Origin: Candidatus Rokuibacteriota bacterium
Lineage (GTDB): Bacteria; Methylomirabilota; Methylomirabilia; Rokubacteriales; CSP1-6
Direction of reading: 5' to 3'
Length of the DNA stretch: 10,624 nt
NCBI GenBank assembly: GCA_016201645.1
Contig: JACQCL010000073.1
Location: 1 to 10,624, forward strand
Positions 1 through 7,057 of the stretch are shown in pieces. Within the stretch, counting starts at the first letter, position 1. Every line of letters starts with the position of its first letter. The notes below the pieces were generated by a model. The model made no database searches. It was given only the letters and a program-made list of their open reading frames with translations, and was not told the origin of the DNA. Position numbers and translations under genes: made by a program.

Positions 1-1315
1 CGCTATCACGCCCCCTTTCAATTTCGCAAGGAATATCGCCCCCGCCGTGTATGCGTGACAGCACATCTGCGACGGTGAAAAGTGATCCTGTGACACAAAC
101 AATTGGGGTCAGGGGAAGAGACAGGGCGAGTGATAGGGCCTCCGCGACCGTTCTCGTCACCTCCACCCGGGCCTCCGTTGGGGGGAGGAGGGCCCGAAGC
201 TCATCGGGCGGCGTTGCCCGAGGGTGGGAGGAGGCTGTCAGGATCAGGCGGGAGGCAACAGGAACGAGGGCTTTGAGGATACCGGCCTTGTCCTTGTCCA
301 CCGAGATCCCCAGGATCAGGGTTTTAGGCTGGTCGCCGAAGGCGTCCTGGAGCGACATGGCCAGGGCCTGGGCGCCTGCCGGGTTGTGGGCACCGTCCAG
401 GATCACCCACGGCTCACGACCGACGACCTCGAAACGCCCGGGCCACCGGACGCGTCCGAGACCCTCCCGGATGGCATCGTCAGGGACTCGGGTTCCGGCA
501 TGAGCCAGCGCCTTGACTGCGGCGACGGCGAGGAGGGCATTCTGAGGCTGGAAGCTTCCCAGGAGCGGCAGAAAGAGATCGTCCAGGGCCCAGCCCGGTC
601 CCGAGAGCCGGAGCTTTTGCCCCGACAGATCGCGCGAGAGGAGGCTCCAGGCCAGCTCCCGCCCCTCAAGCCAGAGCGGAACGCCGACTGACGCCGCGCG
701 CTGGCTGAGAATTTCCGCCACCGGGTCGGCCTGGGCCGCCGCCACGGCTCGACCGCTCCGGACGATCGCGACCTTTTCCGCCGCGATCTCCCCGAGGCTC
801 CACCCGAGAAAGGCCTGGTGATCGTAGTCAACGGGCGCGATCACCGAGACAAGGGGCTCGCCGACCGTCGTGGCATCGAGCCGCCCGCCCATCCCCACCT
901 CGAGCACCGCGAGATCCACCCCCTGCCGGGCGAAGTGCGCGAGTGCCAGCGCTGTGACCGCCTCGAAGACCGTGGGGTCCAACTGCCGAATGAGGGGGGA
1001 GAGCCGCTCGACTCCCTCGATCACCGCCGCCTCTGGGATCGCCTGGCCATCGACGCGAATCCGCTCGCGAAACGAACAGAGATGGGGCGAGGTGTAGAGG
1101 CCGACGCCGACGCCGGCGGCTCTGAGGACGGAGGCCATCATGACGGCCACCGAGCCCTTGCCGTTCGTCCCGCCGACCTGGACGATCGATAACCGCCTCT
1201 CGGGGTTACCGAGCGCTTTGAGGAGGGCCTGGATCCTCTCCAGCCCCGGGCGCATCCCGGCCAGCTCCCCTCCCCTGAGCGAGAGGAGCTTGCCGGCGGC
1301 CTCGAGGTAGGTCAT
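1..1315 (-). CDS. folC: Bifunctional folylpolyglutamate/dihydrofolate synthase (3' end beyond window)
   Basis: ATP-dependent Mur-ligase-family enzyme that adds L-glutamate to folates and, in bifunctional forms, joins dihydropteroate and glutamate to make dihydrofolate in the cytosol. I translated this frame by hand: it is open from the ATG at 1315 to position 2 without a stop, giving 438 codons in view. The family is usually about 420-440 residues, so only the last few residues should be missing. Visible motifs are the P-loop GGTNGKGS (residues 48-55), YTSPHL just after it, EVGMGGRLDAT (139-149), a YDH segment in place of the usual LDH, DGAHNP (307-312), and the C-terminal VTGSLFTV strand. 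The start overlaps the accD stop as ATGA. No Shine-Dalgarno is evident (TCCGGTCTCGTTTCC precedes the ATG), so translation is probably coupled to accD. One oddity: residue 150 is Thr where the family motif normally has Asn (DATN). Confidence 0.95.
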   Translation of the reverse strand, partial: MTYLEAAGKLLSLRGGELAGMRPGLERIQALLKALGNPERRLSIVQVGGTNGKGSVAVMMASVLRAAGVGVGLYTSPHLCSFRERIRVDGQAIPEAAVIEGVERLSPLIRQLDPTVFEAVTALALAHFARQGVDLAVLEVGMGGRLDATTVGEPLVSVIAPVDYDHQAFLGWSLGEIAAEKVAIVRSGRAVAAAQADPVAEILSQRAASVGVPLWLEGRELAWSLLSRDLSGQKLRLSGPGWALDDLFLPLLGSFQPQNALLAVAAVKALAHAGTRVPDDAIREGLGRVRWPGRFEVVGREPWVILDGAHNPAGAQALAMSLQDAFGDQPKTLILGISVDKDKAGILKALVPVASRLILTASSHPRATPPDELRALLPPTEARVEVTRTVAEALSLALSLPLTPIVCVTGSLFTVADVLSRIHGGGDIPCEIERGRDS

Positions 1316-2175
1316 GGAAACGAGACCGGACGATCCGCGAAGAAGGCGAGGAGGCGGCGGACAGTGGCCTTGAGCTCCCGGCGCTCGACCACCAGATCCA
1401 GCTGGCCGTGCTCGAGCAGGAACTCGGAGCGCTGGAAGCCCTCCGGCAGCGGCTGACGGATCGTTTCCGAGATCACCCGCGGGCCGGCGAAGCCGATGAG
1501 GGCCCGCGGCTCGGCCACATTGATGTCCCCGAGCATCGCGAAGCTCGCGGTGACGCCGCCGGTGGTGTGATCGGTGAGGATCGAAATGTAGGGGATCCGC
1601 TCCTCAGCCAGGCGATGGAGCGCCGCAGAGGTCTTCGCCAACTGCATGAGGGAAATGATCCCCTCCTGCATCCTGGCGCCGCCGGAAGCGGAGAGGATGA
1701 TGAGCGGGAGGCGCTTGACGAACGCCAGCTCGATGGCTCGGGTGATCTTCTCGCCCACCACCGAGGCCATGCTACCCCCCATGAAGTGGAACTCGAAGAT
1801 GCACAGGACGACCGGGAAGCCGCCGACGCGGGCCAGGCCGGAGATGACGGCCTCCTCCAGGCCGGTCTTCTCCTTGGCCGCCCGGACCCGATCGCGGTAG
1901 CGCTTGGTGTCCTTGAACCCGAGCGGATCCTGCGACGAGAGCCCCGTATCGCGTTCCTCGAAGGAGCCCTCGTCAATCAGCAAGGCCAAGCGCTCGCGCG
2001 CGGAGATGCGGAAGGGATAGCGGCACTTCGGGCAGACCCGCCCGGCGCGCTCGACCTCGGCCCGATACACGATCTCCTTGCAGGAGTCGCACTTGATCCA
2101 GAGCCCCTCTGCGTGGACCAACTTGCGGCGGGGCTCTTCCTCCCCTTCTTCTTTGCGCTTCCAGAACCAGGCCAT
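1312..2175 (-). CDS. accD: Acetyl-CoA carboxylase carboxyltransferase subunit beta
   Basis: Beta half of the carboxyltransferase that moves CO2 from carboxybiotin to acetyl-CoA, giving malonyl-CoA for fatty acid synthesis; it works with AccA in the cytosol. At 287 residues it has normal family length. It carries the N-terminal zinc ribbon with Cys29, Cys32, Cys48 and Cys51 (CDSC and CPKC), then the crotonase-type core with FMGGSMASVVGE (131-142), SASGGARMQEG (162-172), TTGGVTASF (204-212) and FAGPRVI. A short acidic stretch (EEGEEE) follows the MAWFWKRK start. The ATG is preceded by AGGAGG (2184-2189) at an 8-nt spacing, an independent strong ribosome binding site after a 120-nt gap from trpA. 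The stop overlaps folC. The trpA-accD-folC order is conserved in several bacterial phyla; that is established knowledge, not proof of shared regulation here. Confidence 0.97.
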   Translation of the reverse strand: MAWFWKRKEEGEEEPRRKLVHAEGLWIKCDSCKEIVYRAEVERAGRVCPKCRYPFRISARERLALLIDEGSFEERDTGLSSQDPLGFKDTKRYRDRVRAAKEKTGLEEAVISGLARVGGFPVVLCIFEFHFMGGSMASVVGEKITRAIELAFVKRLPLIILSASGGARMQEGIISLMQLAKTSAALHRLAEERIPYISILTDHTTGGVTASFAMLGDINVAEPRALIGFAGPRVISETIRQPLPEGFQRSEFLLEHGQLDLVVERRELKATVRRLLAFFADRPVSFP

Positions 2176-2295
2176 ATCACGCCCCTCCTGAGAGTGTCAG
2201 GACCGACGCCGGGGATGCCTTGTCGAGCGAAGTAGGGCGAGCTTGCGGCCGTCGAGGCGAGCCGCTCTGAGCGAGCAAGGCGCCCCGGCGGCCGG
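2176..2295. other. trpA-accD intergenic gap with short GCGAG-rich repeats
   Basis: This is the longest non-coding stretch in the window (120 nt). It holds repeated short words: GTCGAG at 2223-2228 and 2251-2256, GCGAGC at three places, and a perfect 11-nt inverted repeat CGCTCTGAGCG (2263-2273) whose one-base centre is too tight for a hairpin. CTTGC/GCAAG arms flank part of it. The accD Shine-Dalgarno lies at its accD-proximal end. I see no convincing -35/-10 pair and no U-tract terminator on the minus strand. It shares the 10-mer CGAGGCGAGC and the 8-mer TGAGCGAG with the trpC-trpF gap. Confidence 0.5.
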
Positions 2296-3099
2296 TCATT
2301 TCGACCTCCGCAGCGGCGCCTTGAGCGCGGCGATGAAGGCACCCACCTCAGGCACGAGACGGTCCGATCCCGCGTGGGTTTCGACCAGGGAAACGATCGC
2401 GGAGCCGACAATGACCCCGTCTGCATGGGGAGCGACCGCAGCGACCTGATCAGGGGTGGAGATGCCGAAGCCGACACAGATCGGCTTGGTCGTCACCGCT
2501 CTGAGCTGTCGCAGGAGCTCGACCAGATCGGGAGGCAGCATTGCCCGGGCGCCGGTCACCCCGGTCAGCGAAACGACGTAGATGAAGCCGCGACTCCGAC
2601 GGCCGATGAGGCGCATCCGCTCGGGAGGCGAAGTGGGAGCGACCAGGTGAATCAGATCGAGGCCCGCGCCGCGCGCCTCGGTCTCGAACGGGCCCGCTTC
2701 CTCGGGGGGCAAGTCGGCGACGATCACGCCATCCACCCCCGCTTCGACCGCCGCGTGGGCGAACGCTTTCAGGCCGAAGGCGTGGACCGGATTGTAGTAG
2801 GTGAGGAAGACAATCGGAATCGGGACGTCCCCACGCACCTCCCTCACCAGCTCGAGGACTTGCGGGAGGGTGACCCCGGACGCGAGGGCGCGCTGGGAGG
2901 CGCGCTGGATCACCGGGCCGTCGGCGAGCGGGTCCGAAAAGGGAATGCCCAGCTCGATGACGTCGGCACCACGCCGCGCCGCCTCGAGGAGCAGCGCGCG
3001 GGTCGCCGCCAGAGAGGGATCCCCGGCGGTCAGATACGGGATCAGCGCGCGCTCGCCGCGGCGGCGGAGTTCTGAAAAGGTCCGCGCCAGACGTGTCAT
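2296..3099 (-). CDS. trpA: Tryptophan synthase alpha subunit
   Basis: Cleaves indole-3-glycerol phosphate to indole and glyceraldehyde 3-phosphate; indole is channelled to the TrpB partner in the alpha2-beta2 complex. This is a TIM-barrel protein of 267 residues, the usual length. The catalytic acids sit at the canonical numbers: Glu49 in VIELG and Asp60 in FSDPLADGP. Other family signatures are PYLTAGDP (21-28), the TYYNPV segment (100-105), ADLPPEEA (128-135), APTSP (154-158), SLTGVTGAR (177-185), and the phosphate-binding GFGIS and GSAIV loops near the C-terminus. The ATG overlaps the trpB stop as ATGA, with only a weak GGGCGC upstream, so translational coupling to trpB is likely, fitting the 1:1 complex. 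A 120-nt gap separates it from accD. Confidence 0.97.
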   Translation of the reverse strand: MTRLARTFSELRRRGERALIPYLTAGDPSLAATRALLLEAARRGADVIELGIPFSDPLADGPVIQRASQRALASGVTLPQVLELVREVRGDVPIPIVFLTYYNPVHAFGLKAFAHAAVEAGVDGVIVADLPPEEAGPFETEARGAGLDLIHLVAPTSPPERMRLIGRRSRGFIYVVSLTGVTGARAMLPPDLVELLRQLRAVTTKPICVGFGISTPDQVAAVAPHADGVIVGSAIVSLVETHAGSDRLVPEVGAFIAALKAPLRRSK

Positions 3100-4301
3100 T
3101 GAAGCGCCCGAGCCACCACCTGAACGTCCTTGTCGCCACGCCCGGAAAGCCCCATGACGATCACCTGCTCATGCGACAAGGTCGGCGCCAGCCGCATGGC
3201 ATGGGCCACGGCGTGGGCCGATTCGAGTGCCGGCATGATCCCCTCCAGCTGCGCGAGGGCTTGAAACGCCTCCAGCGCCTCGGCGTCGGTCACGGAGCTG
3301 TATTCAAACCGCCCGGTCTCCTTGTAGTAGCTGTGCTCGGGGCCGACCCCTGGGTAATCGAGTCCTGCCGAGATGGAGTGGGCCGTCGCGATCTGCCCGT
3401 CGTCGTTTTGGAGTACGTAGGACATGCTTCCGTGGAGCACGCCTACCGTTCCCGCGGAGAGCGAAGCGCCGTGCTGGCCGGAGCCGATGCCGTGCCCCCC
3501 GGCCTCGACGCCGACGATCCGCACCTTCTGATCACCGATGAACGGGTGGAACAGGCCGATGGCATTGGAGCCGCCCCCGACACAGGCGACCAGATAGTCC
3601 GGCAGCCGACCGAACGCCTCCCGCGCCTGCCGTTTCACCTCCTGGCCGATTACCGCGTGGAACTCCCGCACCATCATCGGATAGGGATGCGGGCCCATGG
3701 CCGAGCCCAGGAGATAGTAAGTGGTGCGGACGTTCGTGACCCAGTCCCTGAGCGCCTCGTTGATCGCATCCTTCAGCGTTCGACTCCCGGCGTCCACCGG
3801 GATCACGCGGGCTCCGAGCAGCTTCATCCGAAAGACGTTGAGCGACTGCCGCTCCACGTCCTCGCTCCCCATATAGACCTCGCACTGAAGGCCGAAGAGC
3901 GCCGCCGCGGTCGCAGTCGCCACGCCGTGCTGGCCCGCCCCGGTCTCGGCGATGACACGGCGCTTGCCCATCCGGTAGGCCAGGAGCCCCTGCCCCAGGA
4001 CGTTGTTGATCTTGTGCGCGCCCGTGTGACAGAGGTCCTCGCGCTTGAGGTAAATCCGGGCTCCCCCGCAGCGCTCGGTCAGCCGCCGGGCGAAGTAGAA
4101 CGGGGTCGGCCGGCCGGCGTAGTGGATGAGGAGGGCCTTGAGGTCTCGCTGGAATTGCCGATCGCGCCTCGCCGCCTTGTAGGCCCGATCGAGCTCGATG
4201 AGCGGGGCCATGAGCGTCTCGGGAACAAAGCGACCACCGAAGCGACCGAAGTGTCCGTGCCGGTCAGGGAGACGCGGCGTCCTCGTCCGCGCGGCCTTCA
4301 T
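3096..4301 (-). CDS. trpB: Tryptophan synthase beta subunit
   Basis: PLP enzyme that condenses indole, delivered by TrpA, with L-serine to give L-tryptophan. The 401-residue product starting at the ATG at 4301 matches TrpB length (about 390-410). This start is chosen because it overlaps the trpF stop as ATGA and has AAGGGGG just upstream; the frame stays open further 5' into trpF, but that extension has no family resemblance. Motifs: GRFGGRFVPETL (19-30), KREDLCHTGAHKINN (86-100) with PLP Lys97, ETGAGQHG (119-126) containing the catalytic Glu, the phosphate-binding GGGSN (242-246), and SGRGDKD (386-392). The EDLCHTGAHKIN form and overall length fit the TrpA-dependent TrpB1 class rather than stand-alone TrpB2, as expected with trpA next door. 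Confidence 0.97.
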   Translation of the reverse strand: MKAARTRTPRLPDRHGHFGRFGGRFVPETLMAPLIELDRAYKAARRDRQFQRDLKALLIHYAGRPTPFYFARRLTERCGGARIYLKREDLCHTGAHKINNVLGQGLLAYRMGKRRVIAETGAGQHGVATATAAALFGLQCEVYMGSEDVERQSLNVFRMKLLGARVIPVDAGSRTLKDAINEALRDWVTNVRTTYYLLGSAMGPHPYPMMVREFHAVIGQEVKRQAREAFGRLPDYLVACVGGGSNAIGLFHPFIGDQKVRIVGVEAGGHGIGSGQHGASLSAGTVGVLHGSMSYVLQNDDGQIATAHSISAGLDYPGVGPEHSYYKETGRFEYSSVTDAEALEAFQALAQLEGIMPALESAHAVAHAMRLAPTLSHEQVIVMGLSGRGDKDVQVVARALQ

Positions 4302-4912
4302 GCGGCCCCCTTGGCGTGGCGGATGAACCGGCGCACCTTGCCGGGGTCCTTCCGGCCGGGCTCTGCTTCGACCCCCGAGTTGACGTCTACCGCATACGGG
4401 CGCGCGATCCGGATCGCCTCGGCGACGTTCTCGGCAGTGAGGCCGCCGGAGAGGATGATCAGCCCCCGGGAAGCGGCCTGCCGCGCCAGTGTCCACTCAA
4501 CCGGCTCCCGCGGCTGCCCTTCGCTCCAGCGGGCCGGGCTGTCGAGCAGAAATGCGGCCACCCGATACCCGTCCATCCGGGAGAGATCGGCTGCCCCCGC
4601 CACCTTGATGGTCTTGATGACCGGCAACCGATACTCCGTCAGGGCCTCCGGCGGCTCATCGCCGTGGAACTGGAGGGCGCGGAGCCCGCACTGCTCGACC
4701 ACGGCCTTGACCTGACCCGCCGGATGGTCCCAGAAGACGCCCACGGGCGTGAGGAATGGCGGCAGATCGCGGATGATGGATAGAGCCCGATCGGTGCTGA
4801 TGAAGCGCGGCGTGTTCTCGACGAAGATAAAGCCGAGGGCGTCGGCCCCGGCCTCGACGGCGAGCCGCGCGTCGTCCGCATTGGTGATCCCGCAGATCTT
4901 CACCCTCACCAT
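4298..4912 (-). CDS. trpF: Phosphoribosylanthranilate isomerase
   Basis: Catalyses the Amadori rearrangement of N-(5-phosphoribosyl)anthranilate to CdRP, the substrate of TrpC. It is a small TIM barrel of 204 residues, normal for monofunctional TrpF. Visible motifs: VKICGIT with catalytic Cys7, LGFIF (26-30), QFHGDE (81-86), LLDS with the general-acid Asp124, LSGGL (154-158), DVNSGVE (176-182) and PGRKD (185-189). The loop after Asp124 reads SPARWSEGQPREPVEW and lacks the usual GGTG(K/R)xFDW signature, a notable departure (see findings). The ATG at 4912 has only a weak ribosome site; GTG codons 2 and 4 are possible alternatives. It follows an 82-nt hairpin-containing gap after trpC and overlaps trpB by 4 nt. 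Confidence 0.95.
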   Translation of the reverse strand: MVRVKICGITNADDARLAVEAGADALGFIFVENTPRFISTDRALSIIRDLPPFLTPVGVFWDHPAGQVKAVVEQCGLRALQFHGDEPPEALTEYRLPVIKTIKVAGAADLSRMDGYRVAAFLLDSPARWSEGQPREPVEWTLARQAASRGLIILSGGLTAENVAEAIRIARPYAVDVNSGVEAEPGRKDPGKVRRFIRHAKGAA

Positions 4913-4994
4913 GACCGCACCGAGTAGAAGGGCGCGTAGGGGGGGGAAGGGGGACGTCCCGTTGAGCGAGTCCGAGGCGAGCGGGGCGTCCCCC
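4913..4994 (-). other. trpC-trpF gap with 13-bp inverted repeat and C-tract
   Basis: Directly after the trpC stop the minus strand can form a stem of GGGGGACGCCCCG (4994-4982) with CGGGACGTCCCCC (4961-4949). All 13 positions pair if one G-U is allowed, around a 20-nt loop. The stem is followed by TT and then a run of eight C (4946-4939). There is no U-tract, so it is not a classical intrinsic terminator. It could be a processing or stability element between trpC and trpF, a Rho- or NusA-sensitive pause, or a copy of a dispersed palindromic repeat. The loop contains CGAGGCGAGC-type words shared (in plus-strand sense) with the trpA-accD gap. The inverted repeat is seen; the function is unknown. 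Confidence 0.6.
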
Positions 4995-5807
4995 TCACCC
5001 CTGGCCCTCCTCCAACAGCGCGAGCTCGCGGACCTTTGCCCCGACGTCGGAGGCTGTCACCAGCGCCTCGCCGACGAGGACGGCGTGAGCCCCGGCTGCC
5101 ACGACCCGTTCCACATCCTCCCGGGTGAACAGCCCGCTCTCGCTGACCACGAGCGGCCCCGGCGGAATTCGCGGGATCAGCTCGAGGGAGGTCTCAAGGC
5201 GCGTCTCAAGGGTCTGGAGGTCGCGGTTGTTGATCCCGATCAGCGAGAGATCGAACGCCAGCGCCTGATCCAGCTCCGGCAGCGTGTGCACCTCCACGAG
5301 GGCGCCCAGGCCGATCCCTTTCGCGCCCTGAGCGAGGTCGCGGAGGTGCGGCGCCTCAAGCGCGGCGACGATCAGAAGGACCGCGTCGGCCCCCCGCGCG
5401 CGCGCTTCCCACAGCTGGTACTCGTCCACGATGAAGTCCTTTCGGAGGAGCGGCAGGCCCACCGCTGCCCGGACGGCTTCCAGATGCTCCAGGCAGCCGT
5501 GAAAATATTTTTCGTCCGTCAGCACCGAGAGGGCGGTGGCGCCGTTGGCGGCGTAGGTGCGGGCGAGGGCCACCGGGTCAAACGAGTCGGCGAACACCCC
5601 CCGCGACGGCGAGCCCTTCTTGATCTCGGCGATCAGCCTGACGCGGACGGGCGGCTCGGGCCGAAGCGCCGCTCTGAAGTCTCGCGGAGGGGAGGCGTGC
5701 TTCCCCCGGGCCTCAAGCTCACTCCGCGGGATCTCCCGCTTCCGCAGGACGACCTCGTCGCGCTTGTGCCGGACGATCTCCCCGAGCACCCCCATGGCAT
5801 GACTCAA
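4995..5807 (-). CDS. trpC: Indole-3-glycerol phosphate synthase
   Basis: Ring-closing decarboxylation and dehydration of CdRP to indole-3-glycerol phosphate, the substrate of TrpA. A TIM barrel of 270 residues from the TTG start, typical for monofunctional TrpC. Catalytic and binding motifs: AEIKKGSPS (60-68) with Glu61 and Lys63, LSVLTDEKYF (93-102), LRKDFIVDEYQ (121-131) with Lys123, LVEVH (170-174) with Glu172, GINNRDL (191-197) with Asn194, SESGL (222-226) and LVGEALV (244-250). I prefer TTG at 5807 because GAGG lies about 6 nt upstream and it overlaps the preceding stop as TTGA; the in-frame ATG at 5795 (266 residues) is an alternative with a poorer ribosome site. No fusion to TrpF is present, unlike enterobacteria. 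Confidence 0.96.
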   Translation of the reverse strand: MSHAMGVLGEIVRHKRDEVVLRKREIPRSELEARGKHASPPRDFRAALRPEPPVRVRLIAEIKKGSPSRGVFADSFDPVALARTYAANGATALSVLTDEKYFHGCLEHLEAVRAAVGLPLLRKDFIVDEYQLWEARARGADAVLLIVAALEAPHLRDLAQGAKGIGLGALVEVHTLPELDQALAFDLSLIGINNRDLQTLETRLETSLELIPRIPPGPLVVSESGLFTREDVERVVAAGAHAVLVGEALVTASDVGAKVRELALLEEGQG

Positions 5808-7024
5808 TAGTCGCCTCGGAGCCCTTCGGTGCGGGCGACGGAGAGCTCAACCCGGCCGAGCTGCTCCAGGACGTAGTCGCGGATCGTCCGCGGCGGAGGC
5901 AGGTCGCGCACCAGCTTCCCCTGGGCGATGAGCGGCCTCAGGAGCGCCTCCATCGCGCCGCCGCACTCGCAGCGCGCAAGAGGCTTGTGGGCGGGAACGA
6001 CCATCCGCCCAAAGCACCCCCGGCAGCGGTACACCTGCTTGGAGCCGGAGCGCTTGCCGCGCTTGGCCATGGGCTTCCCCTCGATCTCCATGATGTCGAG
6101 GGCGAAGCTCAGGACCGGCGCGTTCGCGATCGAGGTGCCGACCCCGTAGGCATCCACGAGTGGGTTGAGCCTCAGCATCTCGTACTCGTCAATTCCGCCG
6201 GAGACGATCAGCTTGACGTGGTCGTACCCCCGGTAGTCGAGCTCCCACCGCACCTCCTCGAGGATCCGGTAAAAGTCACCCCGCCGCGACGACGGCGTGT
6301 CGAGCCTCACGGCGTAGAGATCCTTGCCCAGCGCCTCCGCTACGCGGATCGCCTCGAACTTCTCGTCCTGGAGCGTGTCGATGAGCGCCACGCGCCGGAC
6401 CTTCGGATCGATCACCTCATGAAAGGCTTTCAGCGCCTCCACGGTGTCCCCCACCATGAGCACCAAGGCGTGGGGGATCGTCCCCATCGGATCCGCTTCG
6501 ATCAGCTCCGCCGACTTCGTCACCGCCACGCCGTCGCAACCTCCGACGAAGGCGTTGCGCTCGATCATCGGCGCCAGCGCCGGATGCATGCGGCGGGCAC
6601 CGAAGGAGATCACCTGGCGCTCGCCCGCGGCCTTCTTGCAGCGAGCCGCCTTCGTGGCGATACCCGAGGCTTGGCAGAGGAGCCCGAGGAGGGCGGTCTC
6701 ATACGGGGCCCACTCGACGTAGGTCCCCTCGATCGCGAGCACCGGCTCGTAAGGGCCGAAGACGGTCCCCTCGTCCATCGCCAGGACGTCCACCGGCAGC
6801 CCGGCGACCAGTGCGGCGGCCTCCTCGATTCCCGCCAGGATCCCCCACCGCCAGTCGGCCTGGGGGAAGCTCTTCAACCGGATCTCGGCCTTGGCCCGCT
6901 TCGTGTCGCCGCGGTGACGGAGGATCTGGACCGTGCGACCGAAATACACATCGTGAACCTCGCCGGCCTTGATCTCAGCCTCAGAAGCGAGGTGGAAGAG
7001 GCGCTTGGCGGGTTCCTTCGACAC
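5804..7024 (-). CDS. pncB: Nicotinate phosphoribosyltransferase with C-terminal Cys4 knuckle
   Basis: Joins nicotinate and PRPP to give nicotinate mononucleotide, the Preiss-Handler entry to NAD salvage. The product is 406 residues from the GTG at 7024. That start is chosen because GAGGGAGG (7030-7037) sits 5 nt upstream; the frame is open to 7081 but that part overlaps the promoter. Type II phosphoribosyltransferase features: SFGARRMHPA (140-149), DTLQDEKF (216-223), RLDTPSSRRGD (240-250), the phosphate-binding IVSGGID (273-279) and YGVGTSI (293-299). The C-terminus has Cys334, Cys337, Cys352 and Cys354 (CX2C-X14-CXC), like the zinc-knuckle-like motif known from the Thermoplasma acidophilum enzyme, so this looks like the compact archaeal-type branch. 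It heads the trp gene block and its TGA overlaps trpC. A nicotinamide-using paralogue cannot be excluded from sequence. Confidence 0.9.
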   Translation of the reverse strand: MSKEPAKRLFHLASEAEIKAGEVHDVYFGRTVQILRHRGDTKRAKAEIRLKSFPQADWRWGILAGIEEAAALVAGLPVDVLAMDEGTVFGPYEPVLAIEGTYVEWAPYETALLGLLCQASGIATKAARCKKAAGERQVISFGARRMHPALAPMIERNAFVGGCDGVAVTKSAELIEADPMGTIPHALVLMVGDTVEALKAFHEVIDPKVRRVALIDTLQDEKFEAIRVAEALGKDLYAVRLDTPSSRRGDFYRILEEVRWELDYRGYDHVKLIVSGGIDEYEMLRLNPLVDAYGVGTSIANAPVLSFALDIMEIEGKPMAKRGKRSGSKQVYRCRGCFGRMVVPAHKPLARCECGGAMEALLRPLIAQGKLVRDLPPPRTIRDYVLEQLGRVELSVARTEGLRGDY

Positions 7025-7029
7025 GACAA

Positions 7030-7037
7030 CCTCCCTC
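7030..7037 (-). promoter_or_regulatory. Ribosome binding site fixing the GTG start of pncB
   Basis: GAGGGAGG on the minus strand, 5 nt before GTG at 7024-7022. No ATG is available nearby in frame, and upstream in-frame codons would place the start inside the promoter, so this site decides the start. Confidence 0.75.
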
Positions 7038-7057
7038 GGACTCCGGCGGTGAGCCCG

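Noticed and set aside
51..1192. Plus-strand open frames at the left end
   Set aside because: Hand translation of the minus strand shows one continuous folC frame with all family motifs through this region.
2263..2273. CGCTCTGAGCG inverted repeat as a transcription terminator
   Set aside because: The one-base centre cannot form a stable RNA hairpin and no U-tract follows on either strand.
4302..4496. N-terminal extension of trpB
   Set aside because: It lies within trpF in another frame and has no TrpB similarity; the ATG at 4301 has ATGA overlap and a ribosome site.
3093..4715. 540-codon plus-strand open frame
   Set aside because: It lies antisense across trpB and part of trpF, has no recognisable domain, and is rich in Arg, His, Gly and Asp as expected of shadow frames in GC-rich DNA.
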